Positions 8,582-19,063 of a DNA stretch of 64,000 nt are shown here, one piece after another (position 1 is the first letter of the stretch; the number at the start of each line of letters is the position of its first letter). The stretch is from Scolanthus callimorphus (lineage: Eukaryota > Cnidaria > Anthozoa > Actiniaria > Edwardsiidae): positions 12,175,573 to 12,239,572 of the forward strand of contig CM066915.1 of assembly GCA_033964015.1 (NCBI GenBank). Direction: 5' to 3'. The notes under the pieces are model-generated. The model made no database searches and was not told the DNA's origin. It saw only the letters and a program-made list of their open reading frames with translations. The translations under genes were made by a program, and so were the position numbers.

Positions 8582-9198
8582 CTACTACAAGTTCGCACGA
8601 CTCAGCGCCATCGTACGACCCCATGGTTACATCGAATAAGCCGCCGGGCGCATCTTTCTTTGCCCAACGGGCGTCTGCACTGAAAAGGAGTATTTGTTTT
8701 GCGTGCATAATGATTTCTCTGTCTCATCTAATGTGTAGGCGAAATGTTTACATAGTTAGCGCAGCAAAGTCGATGGCCTCGGATAACAATTCTTGTGTTA
8801 TGGAAGGGAAGAGAACCACAATGTCGAAGCACACGAAGGACGCGCTACGCTTATTTTCGATCTTGTTGAACCATTTGAGTACTGAGTAGGTGCTCCTCCA
8901 TAGGTTGACTTCAGTGGCCAGTGCGGTGCTTTTCACGATTCTCTGGAGTATATGTTTCGCGATTTTTCCGATTTCGGACTTGGTTGGATTAATAAGCCGG
9001 CATGTTTGGTGCATTTTCGAAGTTTGGCTTATGGTCTTTTAAAGTTATAAATGCGTCCCGCCTTGCCATGGTCTCAACTCTGTCTGCCAACTCCAGATCA
9101 TCTGAGATCTTCTTCGCTTCCTGATTGATTTTTACTTCCTTCTTTTTTCCAGCCTGTTTATATGCTTTCTGTACATTCTTATCGAGGAGCTAGTTGTA
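8582..9198 (-). pseudogene. RT-like gene relic, U2, downstream half (split by LINE)
   Basis: Same relic as U1 but interrupted by the LINE at the TAG/LLDKNV site. The upstream remainder is at 14788-14902. Confidence 0.68.
9183..9198. repeat. Target-site duplication, left, U2 LINE
   Basis: CGAGGAGCTAGTTGTA, next to the LINE A-tail side. Confidence 0.93.
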
Positions 9199-9439
9199 TT
9201 TTTTTTTTTTTTATTTAAACATTTGTTTCCACTATTACATACGACCATACATGTTGCATAAAGAGAAAAAAAAAATACACTAACTAATCTACTAACAACA
9301 CTATACAGAGATTTTGAACGCTCTTATATATCGAAAATTAACGTACATCACATACAAAAAAAAAAAAGAATGTGGAGCCACCTTTGTTCTTTCTGGCTCT
9401 CCATTTTTTAAATTTTTTATTGCTTTATTTTATTTTTTA

Positions 9440-12400
9440 TTATATAACTTTGTTTTTTTTTTTTTTTTTTTTTTTTCTATTCCTATAGGAATCGAGGAAA
9501 TATTTGGTCAGGATACCCCATTTCATCAAATGGGTGGGGTAATTTCCCCGGTCTATTGCAATTGTACGTTCTATTAGTTCATACTGCCTAAGGGTCTCTA
9601 AAAACATATCAATTGAAGGTAGGTTGAATGACTCTCTTTTTTTATAAAGCATCAATTTATAAATTAAAATTATGAAATTGATTAATGCTGCCTGATCGGT
9701 CTCGTGCTCTATTCCCAATAATATTGAAGAGGCTTCTAGAGGGGGTAGATTGATATTAGCGCATTTAAAAGCCCATTGGCGAATTTCAAAATAGAAATTT
9801 TTGGCGTCTACGCATTGGACAAACAGGTGATCTACCGTTTCCTGGTAATATTTACAGTACGAGCACCGAGGTGATTCAACCAGGCCGAATTTATAAAGAT
9901 GTTTGTTTAAAAACAATACATTATTAAGAATTTTATATTGAAAAGAGCGAAGGTACGTGTCAATCGTAGTTTCGCCAACTCTCTTATAAATCTTCATCCA
10001 AGGGATATCTACCCCAAGTCTTTTTTCGATATTAGTCTGAGAAGTAGGAACTTTAAATATTTGTTCAACAAAGTGCCAATATGCTGTTTTAGATGTAAGT
10101 TTCTGAAGTAATAATATGTCGTTACCAAAATAAAGCCTCCGGCCATGCAACTGGTTAGCCCTTTCTCTATTTTCTGGCAGTACGCTATTGGTTTTCATCA
10201 GAGATTTCCATTCCCTAGGGATGGAGTTCTTCAGCGCTAGCCACTGTATAAACTCACCCTCTCTCACTCCTTTTTTCTGTATGTCCTCCCAGTCGCATAG
10301 CCGGCCATCTATACACACATCAGCTATTTTGATAATTCCCTTTGCAATAAAGCTCTTATAATCTGCTATTATTTTACCCCTCTTCATATATCTATTATTC
10401 CATAAATATTGGTCTAAAACAACTTCGATGTCGTCTTCAGTTTCACACTGACCAATTTCTGCCCATTTCTTAAGGATATTTCTATAAAACTCGGGGAGTG
10501 ACCGTGGGATCTGTGATACATCGAAATTATTTCCAATACACTCAATACCACCTATCTGCTTAAGATACATATTTGGTATTATTTTCCATTGTTTTTGCTC
10601 ATGGCTAAACCATTTCTTGATCCACATACATAAACTAGCATTTAATTTACATTTATAATCTAAAGCCCTCAGGCCACCCTCCTCATACTTTCCTATTAGC
10701 GTTTCATGTTTTATCTTAGGCTTTTTCCCATTCCAAATAAATTTATTTAAAGCAGTGTCAACCTGTTGCACATATAACTCCGGAACTGGTACTTTGGAAA
10801 AAACATAGTCAATCTTGGAAATTGCTAAGGACTTAATAATTTGAATCTTGCCATACAATGTGAGTGTTCGCGCACTCCAAATCGATAACACTGTTCGAAG
10901 ATTTTCCAGAGGCCTCACGAAGTTATGACTTTCTTTATATATCTTATTAAAGGAAAAATAAATACCCAGTATCCTTAAACCCTTAGAGTCAAAATCGACC
11001 CATTTTAACTTATGCTCCGAACATCTCGATGCCGGATTGGTTGAATACAACCAACCTACCTCCGATTTACTGGTATTCATTTTTAGAGAAGAGAAGGCAG
11101 CGAATTCATTCAATACCTTTATAGTATAAGACAGACTTTTCAAGTCACCCAGGAAAAACGATACATCATCTGCAAACATAACTGCCTTCTTCTCCTTACC
11201 ATCAAGATTTATCCCCTTGATTTGTTTATTTGAACGTATCAAAGTTACCATAATTTCTATTACTAGCAAAAAGATTTGAGGACTGATCGGGTCGCCCTGT
11301 TTAGTGCCACGCCCTATCTGGAAATACTGCGTAGCTGAGCCATTATTCATGATACAGCTGTAGTTCTCTCCGAGTAGCGTTTTAATCCATTGTATAAAAC
11401 TCGGGCCGAACCCAAATTTCTTAAGGGTTGCGAAAATAAAGCTATGCTCTACACTGTCAAACGCTTTTTCAAAATCGACAGCAAACAGGAGCGACTGGAT
11501 TTTTCTCTCTCTAACATAATACATAACATCGTCTATTATCCTAATTGGCTCTTCAATAAGTCTCCCTTTGACAAATGCTGCCTGATCCTCATTTATAATA
11601 GTTGGTAATATATCTGTCAATCTATTACTAAGAGCTTTACTACATATTTTGGCGTCAACATTAATCAAGCTTATGGGTCTCCAGTTCTTTAAATATCGTA
11701 TATCTTTATCCGGTTTTTCCAACAGCGTAATTATCGCCTGTTTTTGAGTCGTTGTCAGGGCTCCCTTTTCGAAGCTTTCATTTAAACACCCAACTAAATC
11801 AGTACCCAAATGTTTCCAAAAAACAGTATAAAATTCCTTCGACAGGCCATCGTTACCTGGAGTTTTGGAGTTTCCCATTTGTCTTAAAGCTTCATAGCAT
11901 TCATTAATTGTCAGTTTGCCCTCACAATGACGCATCTGTTCTTCGGTTAACCTCGGCGTATTAATCTCAGATAGAAATTGTAAGCATTCTTCTTCTGACT
12001 TCTTACTCTTAGACTTATAAAGATTACTAAAATATTCTTTAATCTTATCCAATATTTGTTTAGGCTCGGTAACAACGTCCCCTTGATCCGAGTCAAGTAC
12101 AATTTTTCTGACATGCGTTTTCGCCTTATTTCTTTTTTCTAATGAAAGGAAGTAGCTATTATTCTTTTCTCCATACTGGTACCAGGACGTTTTTGAGCGA
12201 ATTATTAGCCCTTCAGTTACCTGATTACTATACACTTCTAGTTCATTTTTCAACTCAGCATGTCTTGAAAACAACGTTTCGTTATGTTCCCATTCCACAT
12301 TACTTTCGATCTGATCTAACTCTTTTTCTATTTCTTTATAACGCGATCGACCCTTTCTGGCTTTATCCTTTGAGAACTTTATTGTGTTTTTTCTTATTTC

Positions 12401-13336
12401 GTATTTAAGAAGCTCCCAGCGAAGCTGTGGATTGTATATATTATTTTCGTCAAAGCCTTTCTTTGCGGAGTCAAACAATTGTTCTATGTTCTCTATATAT
12501 ATCTTATCCTTCAATAATGAATTATTAAATTTCCATGAGCCTGAGCCATATCTCGTCTGTGCCTTTAAAGGTTTGAAAGATAACAAAATCGCGGAATGAT
12601 CCGTGGACGGGGCTGTAATAATATCTGTACGTTCAATAAATGGCTGTAGGCAATCCGAGACAAAGAAATAGTCCAAGCGTCGATGGATAATAGAGGCTTT
12701 CCCTAACTCACTACGTGGTCCAGATCCCCTCCAAGTAAATCTACGCACATCCGGGTTCCGTATTCTCCAAATATCACACAGATCGAAATCTAACATAACA
12801 GCCAACATTGTCTCAATCGATTTATGTTTCAATTTTGGGGAGCCTCCTTTAGCCTCCAAAAATTCGTCAAAGTAAAAATTCTGATCGCCCGCCCATATAA
12901 CACACGCATTCTCTGGATAATTCGATTCAATAATATGTTTTGTAATGGTCTTTATCAGTGACACTTGATCATTTTCATTATTTGGAGCATAGGTGTTAAT
13001 GAGCAGAAAGATTTCACCTTGAATAGTGCATAAAATGATGTTAAACCGGCCATCATGTCCATGATGTTCCGAGATAACTTTATACTCTAACTTTTCCCCA
13101 AATAAAATTGCCGCCCCTCTACAATTTGATGTACCATGAGAGAACAAGATCTCTCCTCGAAATTGATTACGCCATTCTTTCTCTATATCTACTGAACTGT
13201 GAGATTCTTGAATAAATGCTACCCCTCCTTTTAGCCCGTGAGTATTCAACCAATTAAATAATTTCTTTCGCTTCTTGACATCCCGAATTCCCCTGACATT
13301 AAGTGATAGCAATTCAAAATTCAAATCCTTATCCAA
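9440..13336 (-). CDS. LINE ORF2 protein (endonuclease and reverse transcriptase), U2, intact
   Basis: 1,298 residues from the ATG at 13334-13336. An APE-type endonuclease fills about residues 1-255 with its active-site set visible: Asn13 (LSLNVRG), Glu44 (IQES), Tyr116 (NTYAPN), Asp151/Asn153 (GDQN), RRLDYFFVS near 219-227, and Asp246-His247 (STDHSAI). The RT core has motif A FAVDFEKAFDS (Asp621), motif B GTKQGDPISPQ (about 677-687) and motif C FADD (721-724). A C-terminal CX2CX8HX4C knuckle (CSYC...HLFVQC) is near 1158-1175. The protein nicks target DNA and copies element RNA onto the nick. All catalytic residues are present and there is no internal stop. The last residues are a Lys run encoded by an A-tract, so the exact C-terminus is unreliable. 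Confidence 0.95.
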   Translation of the reverse strand: MDKDLNFELLSLNVRGIRDVKKRKKLFNWLNTHGLKGGVAFIQESHSSVDIEKEWRNQFRGEILFSHGTSNCRGAAILFGEKLEYKVISEHHGHDGRFNIILCTIQGEIFLLINTYAPNNENDQVSLIKTITKHIIESNYPENACVIWAGDQNFYFDEFLEAKGGSPKLKHKSIETMLAVMLDFDLCDIWRIRNPDVRRFTWRGSGPRSELGKASIIHRRLDYFFVSDCLQPFIERTDIITAPSTDHSAILLSFKPLKAQTRYGSGSWKFNNSLLKDKIYIENIEQLFDSAKKGFDENNIYNPQLRWELLKYEIRKNTIKFSKDKARKGRSRYKEIEKELDQIESNVEWEHNETLFSRHAELKNELEVYSNQVTEGLIIRSKTSWYQYGEKNNSYFLSLEKRNKAKTHVRKIVLDSDQGDVVTEPKQILDKIKEYFSNLYKSKSKKSEEECLQFLSEINTPRLTEEQMRHCEGKLTINECYEALRQMGNSKTPGNDGLSKEFYTVFWKHLGTDLVGCLNESFEKGALTTTQKQAIITLLEKPDKDIRYLKNWRPISLINVDAKICSKALSNRLTDILPTIINEDQAAFVKGRLIEEPIRIIDDVMYYVRERKIQSLLFAVDFEKAFDSVEHSFIFATLKKFGFGPSFIQWIKTLLGENYSCIMNNGSATQYFQIGRGTKQGDPISPQIFLLVIEIMVTLIRSNKQIKGINLDGKEKKAVMFADDVSFFLGDLKSLSYTIKVLNEFAAFSSLKMNTSKSEVGWLYSTNPASRCSEHKLKWVDFDSKGLRILGIYFSFNKIYKESHNFVRPLENLRTVLSIWSARTLTLYGKIQIIKSLAISKIDYVFSKVPVPELYVQQVDTALNKFIWNGKKPKIKHETLIGKYEEGGLRALDYKCKLNASLCMWIKKWFSHEQKQWKIIPNMYLKQIGGIECIGNNFDVSQIPRSLPEFYRNILKKWAEIGQCETEDDIEVVLDQYLWNNRYMKRGKIIADYKSFIAKGIIKIADVCIDGRLCDWEDIQKKGVREGEFIQWLALKNSIPREWKSLMKTNSVLPENRERANQLHGRRLYFGNDILLLQKLTSKTAYWHFVEQIFKVPTSQTNIEKRLGVDIPWMKIYKRVGETTIDTYLRSFQYKILNNVLFLNKHLYKFGLVESPRCSYCKYYQETVDHLFVQCVDAKNFYFEIRQWAFKCANINLPPLEASSILLGIEHETDQAALINFIILIYKLMLYKKRESFNLPSIDMFLETLRQYELIERTIAIDRGNYPTHLMKWGILTKYFLDSYRNRKKKKKKKNKVI

Positions 13337-13727
13337 TTGATTTAAGCAGAATATTTAACATTCGCCGTAACTTTTTAGCTAGGTTGAGCTTATGTGGCCT
13401 CCACAAAACGGAAAAAAAAAACATCAAACGCGTAACGGACATAGCAATAAAAGTAACTACCTAAAGTAATTATACTTAAACACCTATTTGGGATATGCAT
13501 GTTTTGTAAGACACAGATTGAAATGTTACGATGGATATTATATTCAATCCGAATTCTACGCATAAGTCGCTAGAGAGAAATGCAACAACACTCTCTATCA
13601 ATCACAAGAAATTATACTTATAACAAAAAACAGGATTTCGTATCACAAAACTGCCATCGAAAGCAGTGCTCATTGGATCAATATAAACATAAGGACTAAG
13701 GCCGTTCCTAACCGCTAAGGTACATAT
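13337..13727 (-). other. Spacer between LINE ORF1 and ORF2
   Basis: 391 bp of AT-rich sequence with no open frame worth noting. ORF2 therefore neither overlaps nor directly follows ORF1, so its translation would need an internal or re-initiating mechanism. Equivalent spacers: 28719-29109, 39200-39590 and 54547-54937. Confidence 0.75.
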
Positions 13728-14672
13728 TTACCTTGGGCAATAGACTCTATCTATATATAGCTTATCAGGGAATGCTCTGCTAAAGTACGCCAGCTGACCT
13801 CTCTTCCTGGCTTCCTTCAGCTTCCCCGCTTGTGCTTTCCTTCGCTTTACAATTTCTCTTGGGAAGTCAGCCGAAATCCCAAAGTTTTCCGTCAGATCCT
13901 TGCCGGCCTTTGCGAAGACGGTTTCCCGATCCCTGTACCGCAAAAAACGAGCAATAATTGGTCTTGGCTCTTCCGGTGAGGTCTTCTTGCCCACGCGGTG
14001 AATTCGTTGAAACTCTATTCCTCTAGCATTCTCTGAAGGGATCTTGAGCTCCTTCTCTAGGAAAGAGCGGAGCACCTCCTCCGTGTTCTCGGGCACTTCG
14101 GACTCAGAATTCTCTAGCTCCTTAATGCCCCAAAAGCGCAAGTTCTCTCGCCTCTGATAAACTTCACAATACAACATTTCATCCTCCAAGTCGGCACAAC
14201 GCTTCACACCCCTCTCCTCCATTTCCTTCATTGCGGTCTTCATTTCCTCTATATCCTTATTGAAGGATTGGAGTGAATTTTCAATTTCTTGTACTTGACC
14301 GTTGAGTTTTTTCACGTCGCCTTGCACGGTCCCGACTTTCCCTTCCAGAGAGAACATTCTCTTCTCCATGCTTGTAACCTTCTCATTTATAGAATCTGTC
14401 TTCTCATCTATAGCCCTAAGGCTCGACAGGACCCTGTCCAGCTTGCTATTTAGTTTAGCATAAACCCCCGCCATTTCGAGGGCTTCCCAAACTTCGTCTT
14501 TTAACGATGACCTTGATACGTCTTTGGGCGGCGAGCGAATAGCGAAGGCGAGCGAGGGTGAAAATTCACATATGGAGTCGAAAAGGACTTTTTTCCCTTC
14601 CGGTGACTCCCTTTCGCTTGCTGTGTCGCTTATATCTCTTTCTCTTCGCTTTTGGGGCTTACTTTCAGCCAT
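13728..14672 (-). CDS. LINE ORF1 protein (coiled coil plus RRM), U2
   Basis: 314 residues from the ATG at 14670-14672 (MAESKPQKRRER). I prefer this start because the frame continues upstream only through the 5' UTR and target duplication to an ATG in the host PLE unit. A basic/polar head is followed by a long heptad-rich coiled coil at about residues 70-168. The L1-type RNA-recognition domain begins at YQRRENLRFWGI (172-183) and includes a RIHRVGKK stretch. A basic C-terminal domain ends in YIDRVYCPR. In L1-clade elements ORF1p trimerises through the coiled coil, coats the element RNA and acts as a nucleic-acid chaperone in the retrotransposition particle. Length fits the family (about 300-360). 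Confidence 0.9.
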   Translation of the reverse strand: MAESKPQKRRERDISDTASERESPEGKKVLFDSICEFSPSLAFAIRSPPKDVSRSSLKDEVWEALEMAGVYAKLNSKLDRVLSSLRAIDEKTDSINEKVTSMEKRMFSLEGKVGTVQGDVKKLNGQVQEIENSLQSFNKDIEEMKTAMKEMEERGVKRCADLEDEMLYCEVYQRRENLRFWGIKELENSESEVPENTEEVLRSFLEKELKIPSENARGIEFQRIHRVGKKTSPEEPRPIIARFLRYRDRETVFAKAGKDLTENFGISADFPREIVKRRKAQAGKLKEARKRGQLAYFSRAFPDKLYIDRVYCPR

Positions 14673-14771
14673 AAGTCCAATTAAAAGCCAAATTTTTTGA
14701 GCAGTGAAACGACCACGACTACTCGCGTAACATGCTCGTACCCAGTCCGACACTCGTACCCAGTCCCAGTC

Positions 14772-14787
14772 CGAGGAGCTAGTTGTA
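14772..14787. repeat. Target-site duplication, right, U2 LINE
   Basis: Exact copy of 9183-9198, next to the LINE 5' end. Confidence 0.93.
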
Positions 14788-14902
14788 GTCATCGGGTTTC
14801 ATCCGGTAGAAATTAATGGTGGTTAAATGAAGGTCGTCTCTTGACTTTCTTTACGTCCTTGCTCAGTTCTTTTTGCAGGTCATTGTTACGTTGGTCGAAT
14901 TC
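14788..14902 (-). pseudogene. RT-like gene relic, U2, upstream piece
   Basis: Part of the relic encoding the FYRMKPDDYN stretch, separated from 8582-9198 by the LINE insertion. Confidence 0.6.
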
Positions 14903-15503
14903 AACGCTCCTGATTAAATAGTGGCATGCCCTCCATCTCATATTCCGGATTAGCTATTCGGCCCTTTCTATCTGCCTTGTCAAATACACTTTTTTCTTTG
15001 GACAGGGGATGTTCTTTTGTTGAGTAGCTGAATTAAATTTTATCCATCATTATAAAATAATTTAGATAGTACGCGCGCTCTGATTGGCTTAGAACCATGT
15101 TTGCATTTCCCTGTGCAAACATGCTTCTGACGTCAGACAATTGAGTGATTGGCGAGCCGGTAATTTTAGAAAGTAACATGTTTTTCCAGAAACATATAAG
15201 TGAGTTGAAACGTGTAACAGTCAAACATCTCTTCGATAACAAGCGTGACCACATTCAAACATGTCAAGGTACAAATCTTGACCATATTTGGAGACCGGTT
15301 TCAACAATCGAAATCGCGAGAGCCAATCGGAAGTGTCCTAAATGCACACGAAATTAGTGTTTAACGTCAGTATGCGCGCGCGCCTTTAAAACAACGGAAA
15401 ACTGCTCGAATGCGCGCGCGATTAGCAACGGAACGTGCTTGTTTTAGCAGAGTCTTTAATTTTGTCATGGTATAAAACAAATTGAGTGAGGTTTGGTGCT
15501 GTC

Positions 15504-15735
15504 TGGACTCAATTCCACTATCTCTGACTGTTCGAACTCATCTAGAGAGCGCGCGCCTATTGTATTTAGCGCGCGCTTTTCCGTTAGGATTTTAGCATGG
15601 CGAACACCGCCATTTTATACACTGATGAAGGGCCATGCCCGAAACGTTTGTATTAAATTATACTGACACTTTTTCAATTTATTGATTCGATTTTATACCA
15701 TCTCTTTACAAGTGTCACGCATCACACGAAGTTTT
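15504..15735 (+). repeat. 5' pLTR, U3
   Basis: Type A form of the 5' pLTR. Confidence 0.88.
15613..15657 (+). ncRNA. Hammerhead ribozyme, U3 5' pLTR
   Basis: Core CTGATGA at 15622-15628; identical to the U1 5' copy. Confidence 0.82.
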
Positions 15736-15769
15736 CTAAAACATTTGATGCGATTTTCCATCTGCTATT

Positions 15770-16465
15770 ATGCCTAATATTAGAAGAACTGTGTCCTCTC
15801 TACGACGCGATTTACAACACAGCCTCTCATTTCTTGACGACGATACAAGATCTATCGCTCTCAAGCTGGCTTACAACATCTTCAAAAAGACCAAGCTAAC
15901 CAGCCATATCATCTTCATTGGCCGTTGTCTACGCAAGGGAGTAATTCCTAAAGGTTTCCGACTACGATTTCATCCCTCCAATGGTAATTACGACCACAGA
16001 CACTATTCCAGAATTCTTAATTCTTGTTCAAGACGCCTGATGCAAACAAGCGTACAGAAGTTTAAGGTCAGTCTTATACATGTTTCCAACCTCAAGTCCC
16101 GTGCTTCCAGCAGCCTCCGTGATAGCTGTACTCCTGCAGAGTATCACTGTGCCATGAACATTATTTCTGAATTGAACTCTAATTTGCATCATGAAATCAA
16201 GTCTATTAAAGATGCAAAGTTCGCCTCTCTGCGTAACACAGCGAGATCTGCCAATGATGATGTTACAGTCCAACCTGTTGTATCAGCGATAAGAACTGTT
16301 GTTACTATTCCCGCAGATTTGCCGCTTTCTGATGCTGAAAATACCGTCCTCAGCAAAGGTCTCACGTTTGTCCCTGAAAATAACAAGGTTGATGAATACG
16401 AGGTTAAATCTGATAGCGAGAAGTTTTTTCGCCGTCTCCGTCTCAAGGCTCATTTTCATGACTAG
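15770..16465 (+). pseudogene. PLE N-terminal region, U3
   Basis: Identical at protein level to U1, including the terminal TAG. Confidence 0.85.
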
Positions 16466-16584
16466 GAAGATGTACAAGAACAGGATGACGATCCTTTCGC
16501 TAAATTTGAGAAGAAGACCTCTACATGGACACCTAAGGATGGACGTTTTACTGCCCTTGTCGTTGTCGTCGCAGCATCAATTCT

Positions 16585-17421
16585 TTGAATTTCAAGAGAC
16601 GCATCACCACCTCGAATCTCTCTTCTGAAGAGAAGCAAGCTTTACGGTCTTTACGACAACGGCAGGACATTCTTATCAAAGCAGCGGTCAAGGGAGGCGC
16701 AGTTGTGGTTTGGCAACGCGAACTCTACATCCAAGAAGCTAACCGGCAACTATCTGACAATCGTTTTTACGAACGACTCGACTCTGATCCAACAAGAGAG
16801 TATCAGATGGTGGTCAAAGATAACATCAAGAACATGATCGCTACTTGTGCCTTACCACCCACGGCTAAGCACCTTATAGTCACCACGCTCCGTACCTCGC
16901 GTTTCTATATGCTGCCCAAGATTCATAAAGACAACAACCCCGGACGTCCTATAGTGTCTGCTTGCAGCTGTCCGACGGAAAACATCGCAGCATACCTTGA
17001 TGAGATAATGGCCCCGTTCGTGAGAAACCTGCCAACTTATGTTAAAGACACCAACTACGCCTTAAACATCTTCAATGAATTCCGCTTCGATGAAACCAGT
17101 TCCAAGCCATGTTTCCTGTTCACTATGGACGTTAAGTCTTTGTACAGCGTCATTCCCAACAACAGCGGACTACAGGCGCTCGCCCACTTCCTGGACAAAC
17201 GCACGCTGCAGGAACCTCCCACGGCCACCCTTACTCGTCTCGCCGAACTGGTTCTCTTTTTCCCTCAACTTCAGAAGCGTTATAATGATGACGTAGTGGG
17301 TGCTGCGCAGTGTGATCGTCGTGATCTTGAAGGATTTATAGAGTACGTCTCCAATTTCCATCCTGCCCTGGAGTTTACTTCTACCATCAGTGAACTCGGA
17401 CTGCTTTTTCTCGACATCTAG
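16585..17421 (+). pseudogene. PLE reverse transcriptase domain, U3 (internally deleted)
   Basis: Type A sequence, identical at protein level to U1. Confidence 0.9.
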
Positions 17422-18348
17422 TTGCGAATATCCAATCACAGCATTCAGACATCAATATACTACAAAGAGACTGACACACACAACTACCTCGACTTTACGT
17501 CACACCACCCCGGCCATTGTAAACGGGCTATCCCATACAGCCAGTTTCTCCGTCTCCGCCGTCTCTGTTCAGATGATAACGACTTCCTCGTCAAGTCTAG
17601 AGAGATGCAACATTTCTTCACAGCTCGTGGTTATCCAGCTGCACAATTCGAGAATGACCTTAACAGAGTTTTAACAGTTACACGTCAAGACGCCCTTACG
17701 ACATCCCGGCATGAGGACAGCACAGACCGCGTTCCGTTGGTACTTACTTACAACAACTTTAACGCCATTACCAAACAGATACTCATGAAGAACTTTAACA
17801 TCTTAACCACTGATCCAGACACACGCAGGATTTTCCCTGAGTCGCCACTTATATCCGACAAGAATCTCGACAAGAATCTCAGGGATATCCTCGTGCACTC
17901 TAGTGTCGGTTCGTCAACATCATCGGATGCCGGAACGTTCCCGTGTAACCGCCCACGCTGTCAGACGTGCAAACACACCACTTCTCAGACTATCATACAG
18001 GGTCCCAAAAGCAGATACACCATCAACAATCGCTTCACCTGTCGGTCTGAGAATGTGGTGTATTGCATCAGCTGCACCCGTTGTACTTCTCTGTACATTG
18101 GTGAAACCGGTCGTTCTTTACGCGAACGAGTTGGAGAGCACCTTCGCAGTATCAAGAACAAATCTCCTGGTTTCCCCGTGGCCGAACATTTTAACTCTGC
18201 ATCGCACTCTATTGACAATCTTAGGGTATGCGGCCTCCGTTTAAGCCACGAGGACAACTACCATCGCAAACACCAGGAGATGGAACTTATCTTTAACTTG
18301 GGAACTCTTAGCCCTTGTGGACTCAACATCAATTTCCACTATCTCTGA
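17422..18348 (+). pseudogene. PLE RT tail with GIY-YIG endonuclease, U3
   Basis: 308-residue frame open through the endonuclease, identical to U2. The frameshift seen in U1 is therefore private to U1. Confidence 0.9.
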
Positions 18349-18556
18349 CTGTTCGAACTCATCTAGAGCGCGCGCGCTTATTGTATTTAGCGCGGGCTTT
18401 TCCGTTAGGATTTTAGCATGGCGAATACCGCCTTTTGATACACTGATGAAGGGCCATGCCCGAAACGTTTGTATTAAATTATACTGACACTTTTTCAATT
18501 TATTGATTCGATTTTATACCATTTCTTTACAAGTGTCACGCATCACCCGGAGTTTT
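18318..18556 (+). repeat. 3' pLTR, U3
   Basis: Same as the U1 3' pLTR. Confidence 0.88.
18434..18478 (+). ncRNA. Hammerhead ribozyme, U3 3' pLTR
   Basis: Core CTGATGA at 18443-18449; identical to the U1 3' copy. Confidence 0.82.
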
Positions 18557-19063
18557 AACTCTATCTCATTTTTGTAGAAGAGGCTAGTTTAGTGTTACTG
18601 CCATTGACTCTTCCAAATATAATATTCGGTATTAATTGCTCTGAGTATTCTCCCACATGTAACTTTATATTATTAATTTAAAAGTATATTATATATAAGA
18701 AGAGGGAAAGTCACCCCAAACTGCCACAATTTAGATCGCTTTTAGTCTTTTATGAAAAGATTGAAGATAATATTGCCATGAAAAATAAGAAGGAATCATT
18801 CCACTTGATAAAGTGGGGCAATTTACGAAAGTCGTCAGAATTTAAAGCACTACAATACTTATTAATGATAGTGTGATTTTTTATCGGTTTTTGTCTGTTT
18901 TTGCTTGTTAGTTTTATTTTTTCTCGTGTTTCCTTGTTTTCTTGTGTTTTTTTTCTTCTGATGTTGGTTGTGGTAGTATGGGTTTTTGTAATTGATTATC
19001 TTGTAAGAAAATAAAACAAATAAAGATGTTGAAATACAAAAAAAAATTACAAAAAAAAGTAAA

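Larger units (their letters stand above)
9199..14771 (-). mobile_element. L1/Tx1-clade LINE, U2 copy (apparently full coding capacity)
   Basis: A 5,573-bp non-LTR retrotransposon on the minus strand. Order in its own sense: 99-bp 5' UTR, ORF1, 391-bp spacer, ORF2, AT-rich 3' UTR of about 240 bp, and an A-tail of about 14 bases seen as T-run 9199-9212, directly after an AATAAA. It is flanked by the 16-bp duplication CGAGGAGCTAGTTGTA. The empty site exists undisturbed in U1 (4285-4300), proving the boundaries. Clade assignment rests on the APE-type endonuclease, the RT motifs and the L1-type ORF1. Confidence 0.93.
5017..15503 (+). repeat. Array unit U2, type B, with LINE
   Basis: Length 10,487 bp. 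Type B markers: GAC (Asp) in KAADKGG, Ile at RT residue 209, His at residue 148, and GGAATT inserted at about 8224. The LINE occupies 9199-14771. Confidence 0.93.
15504..18556 (+). mobile_element. Penelope-like element, U3 copy (defective)
   Basis: Type A sequence with an intact 308-codon C-terminal frame and the shared upstream lesions. Confidence 0.9.

Noticed and set aside
12142..12408. Introns or splice sites within the PLE or LINE frames
   Set aside because: Protein similarity runs through without gaps at GT/AG pairs; the missing RT stretch in the PLE is simply absent from the DNA.
11390..12599. Plus-strand frames of 71-88 codons inside LINE ORF2
   Set aside because: Antisense shadows of ORF2, whose catalytic motifs fix the coding strand.
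14673..14792. Starting LINE ORF1 at the upstream ATG (354 residues)
   Set aside because: That ATG lies in the flanking PLE unit beyond the target duplication, so it is not part of the element.
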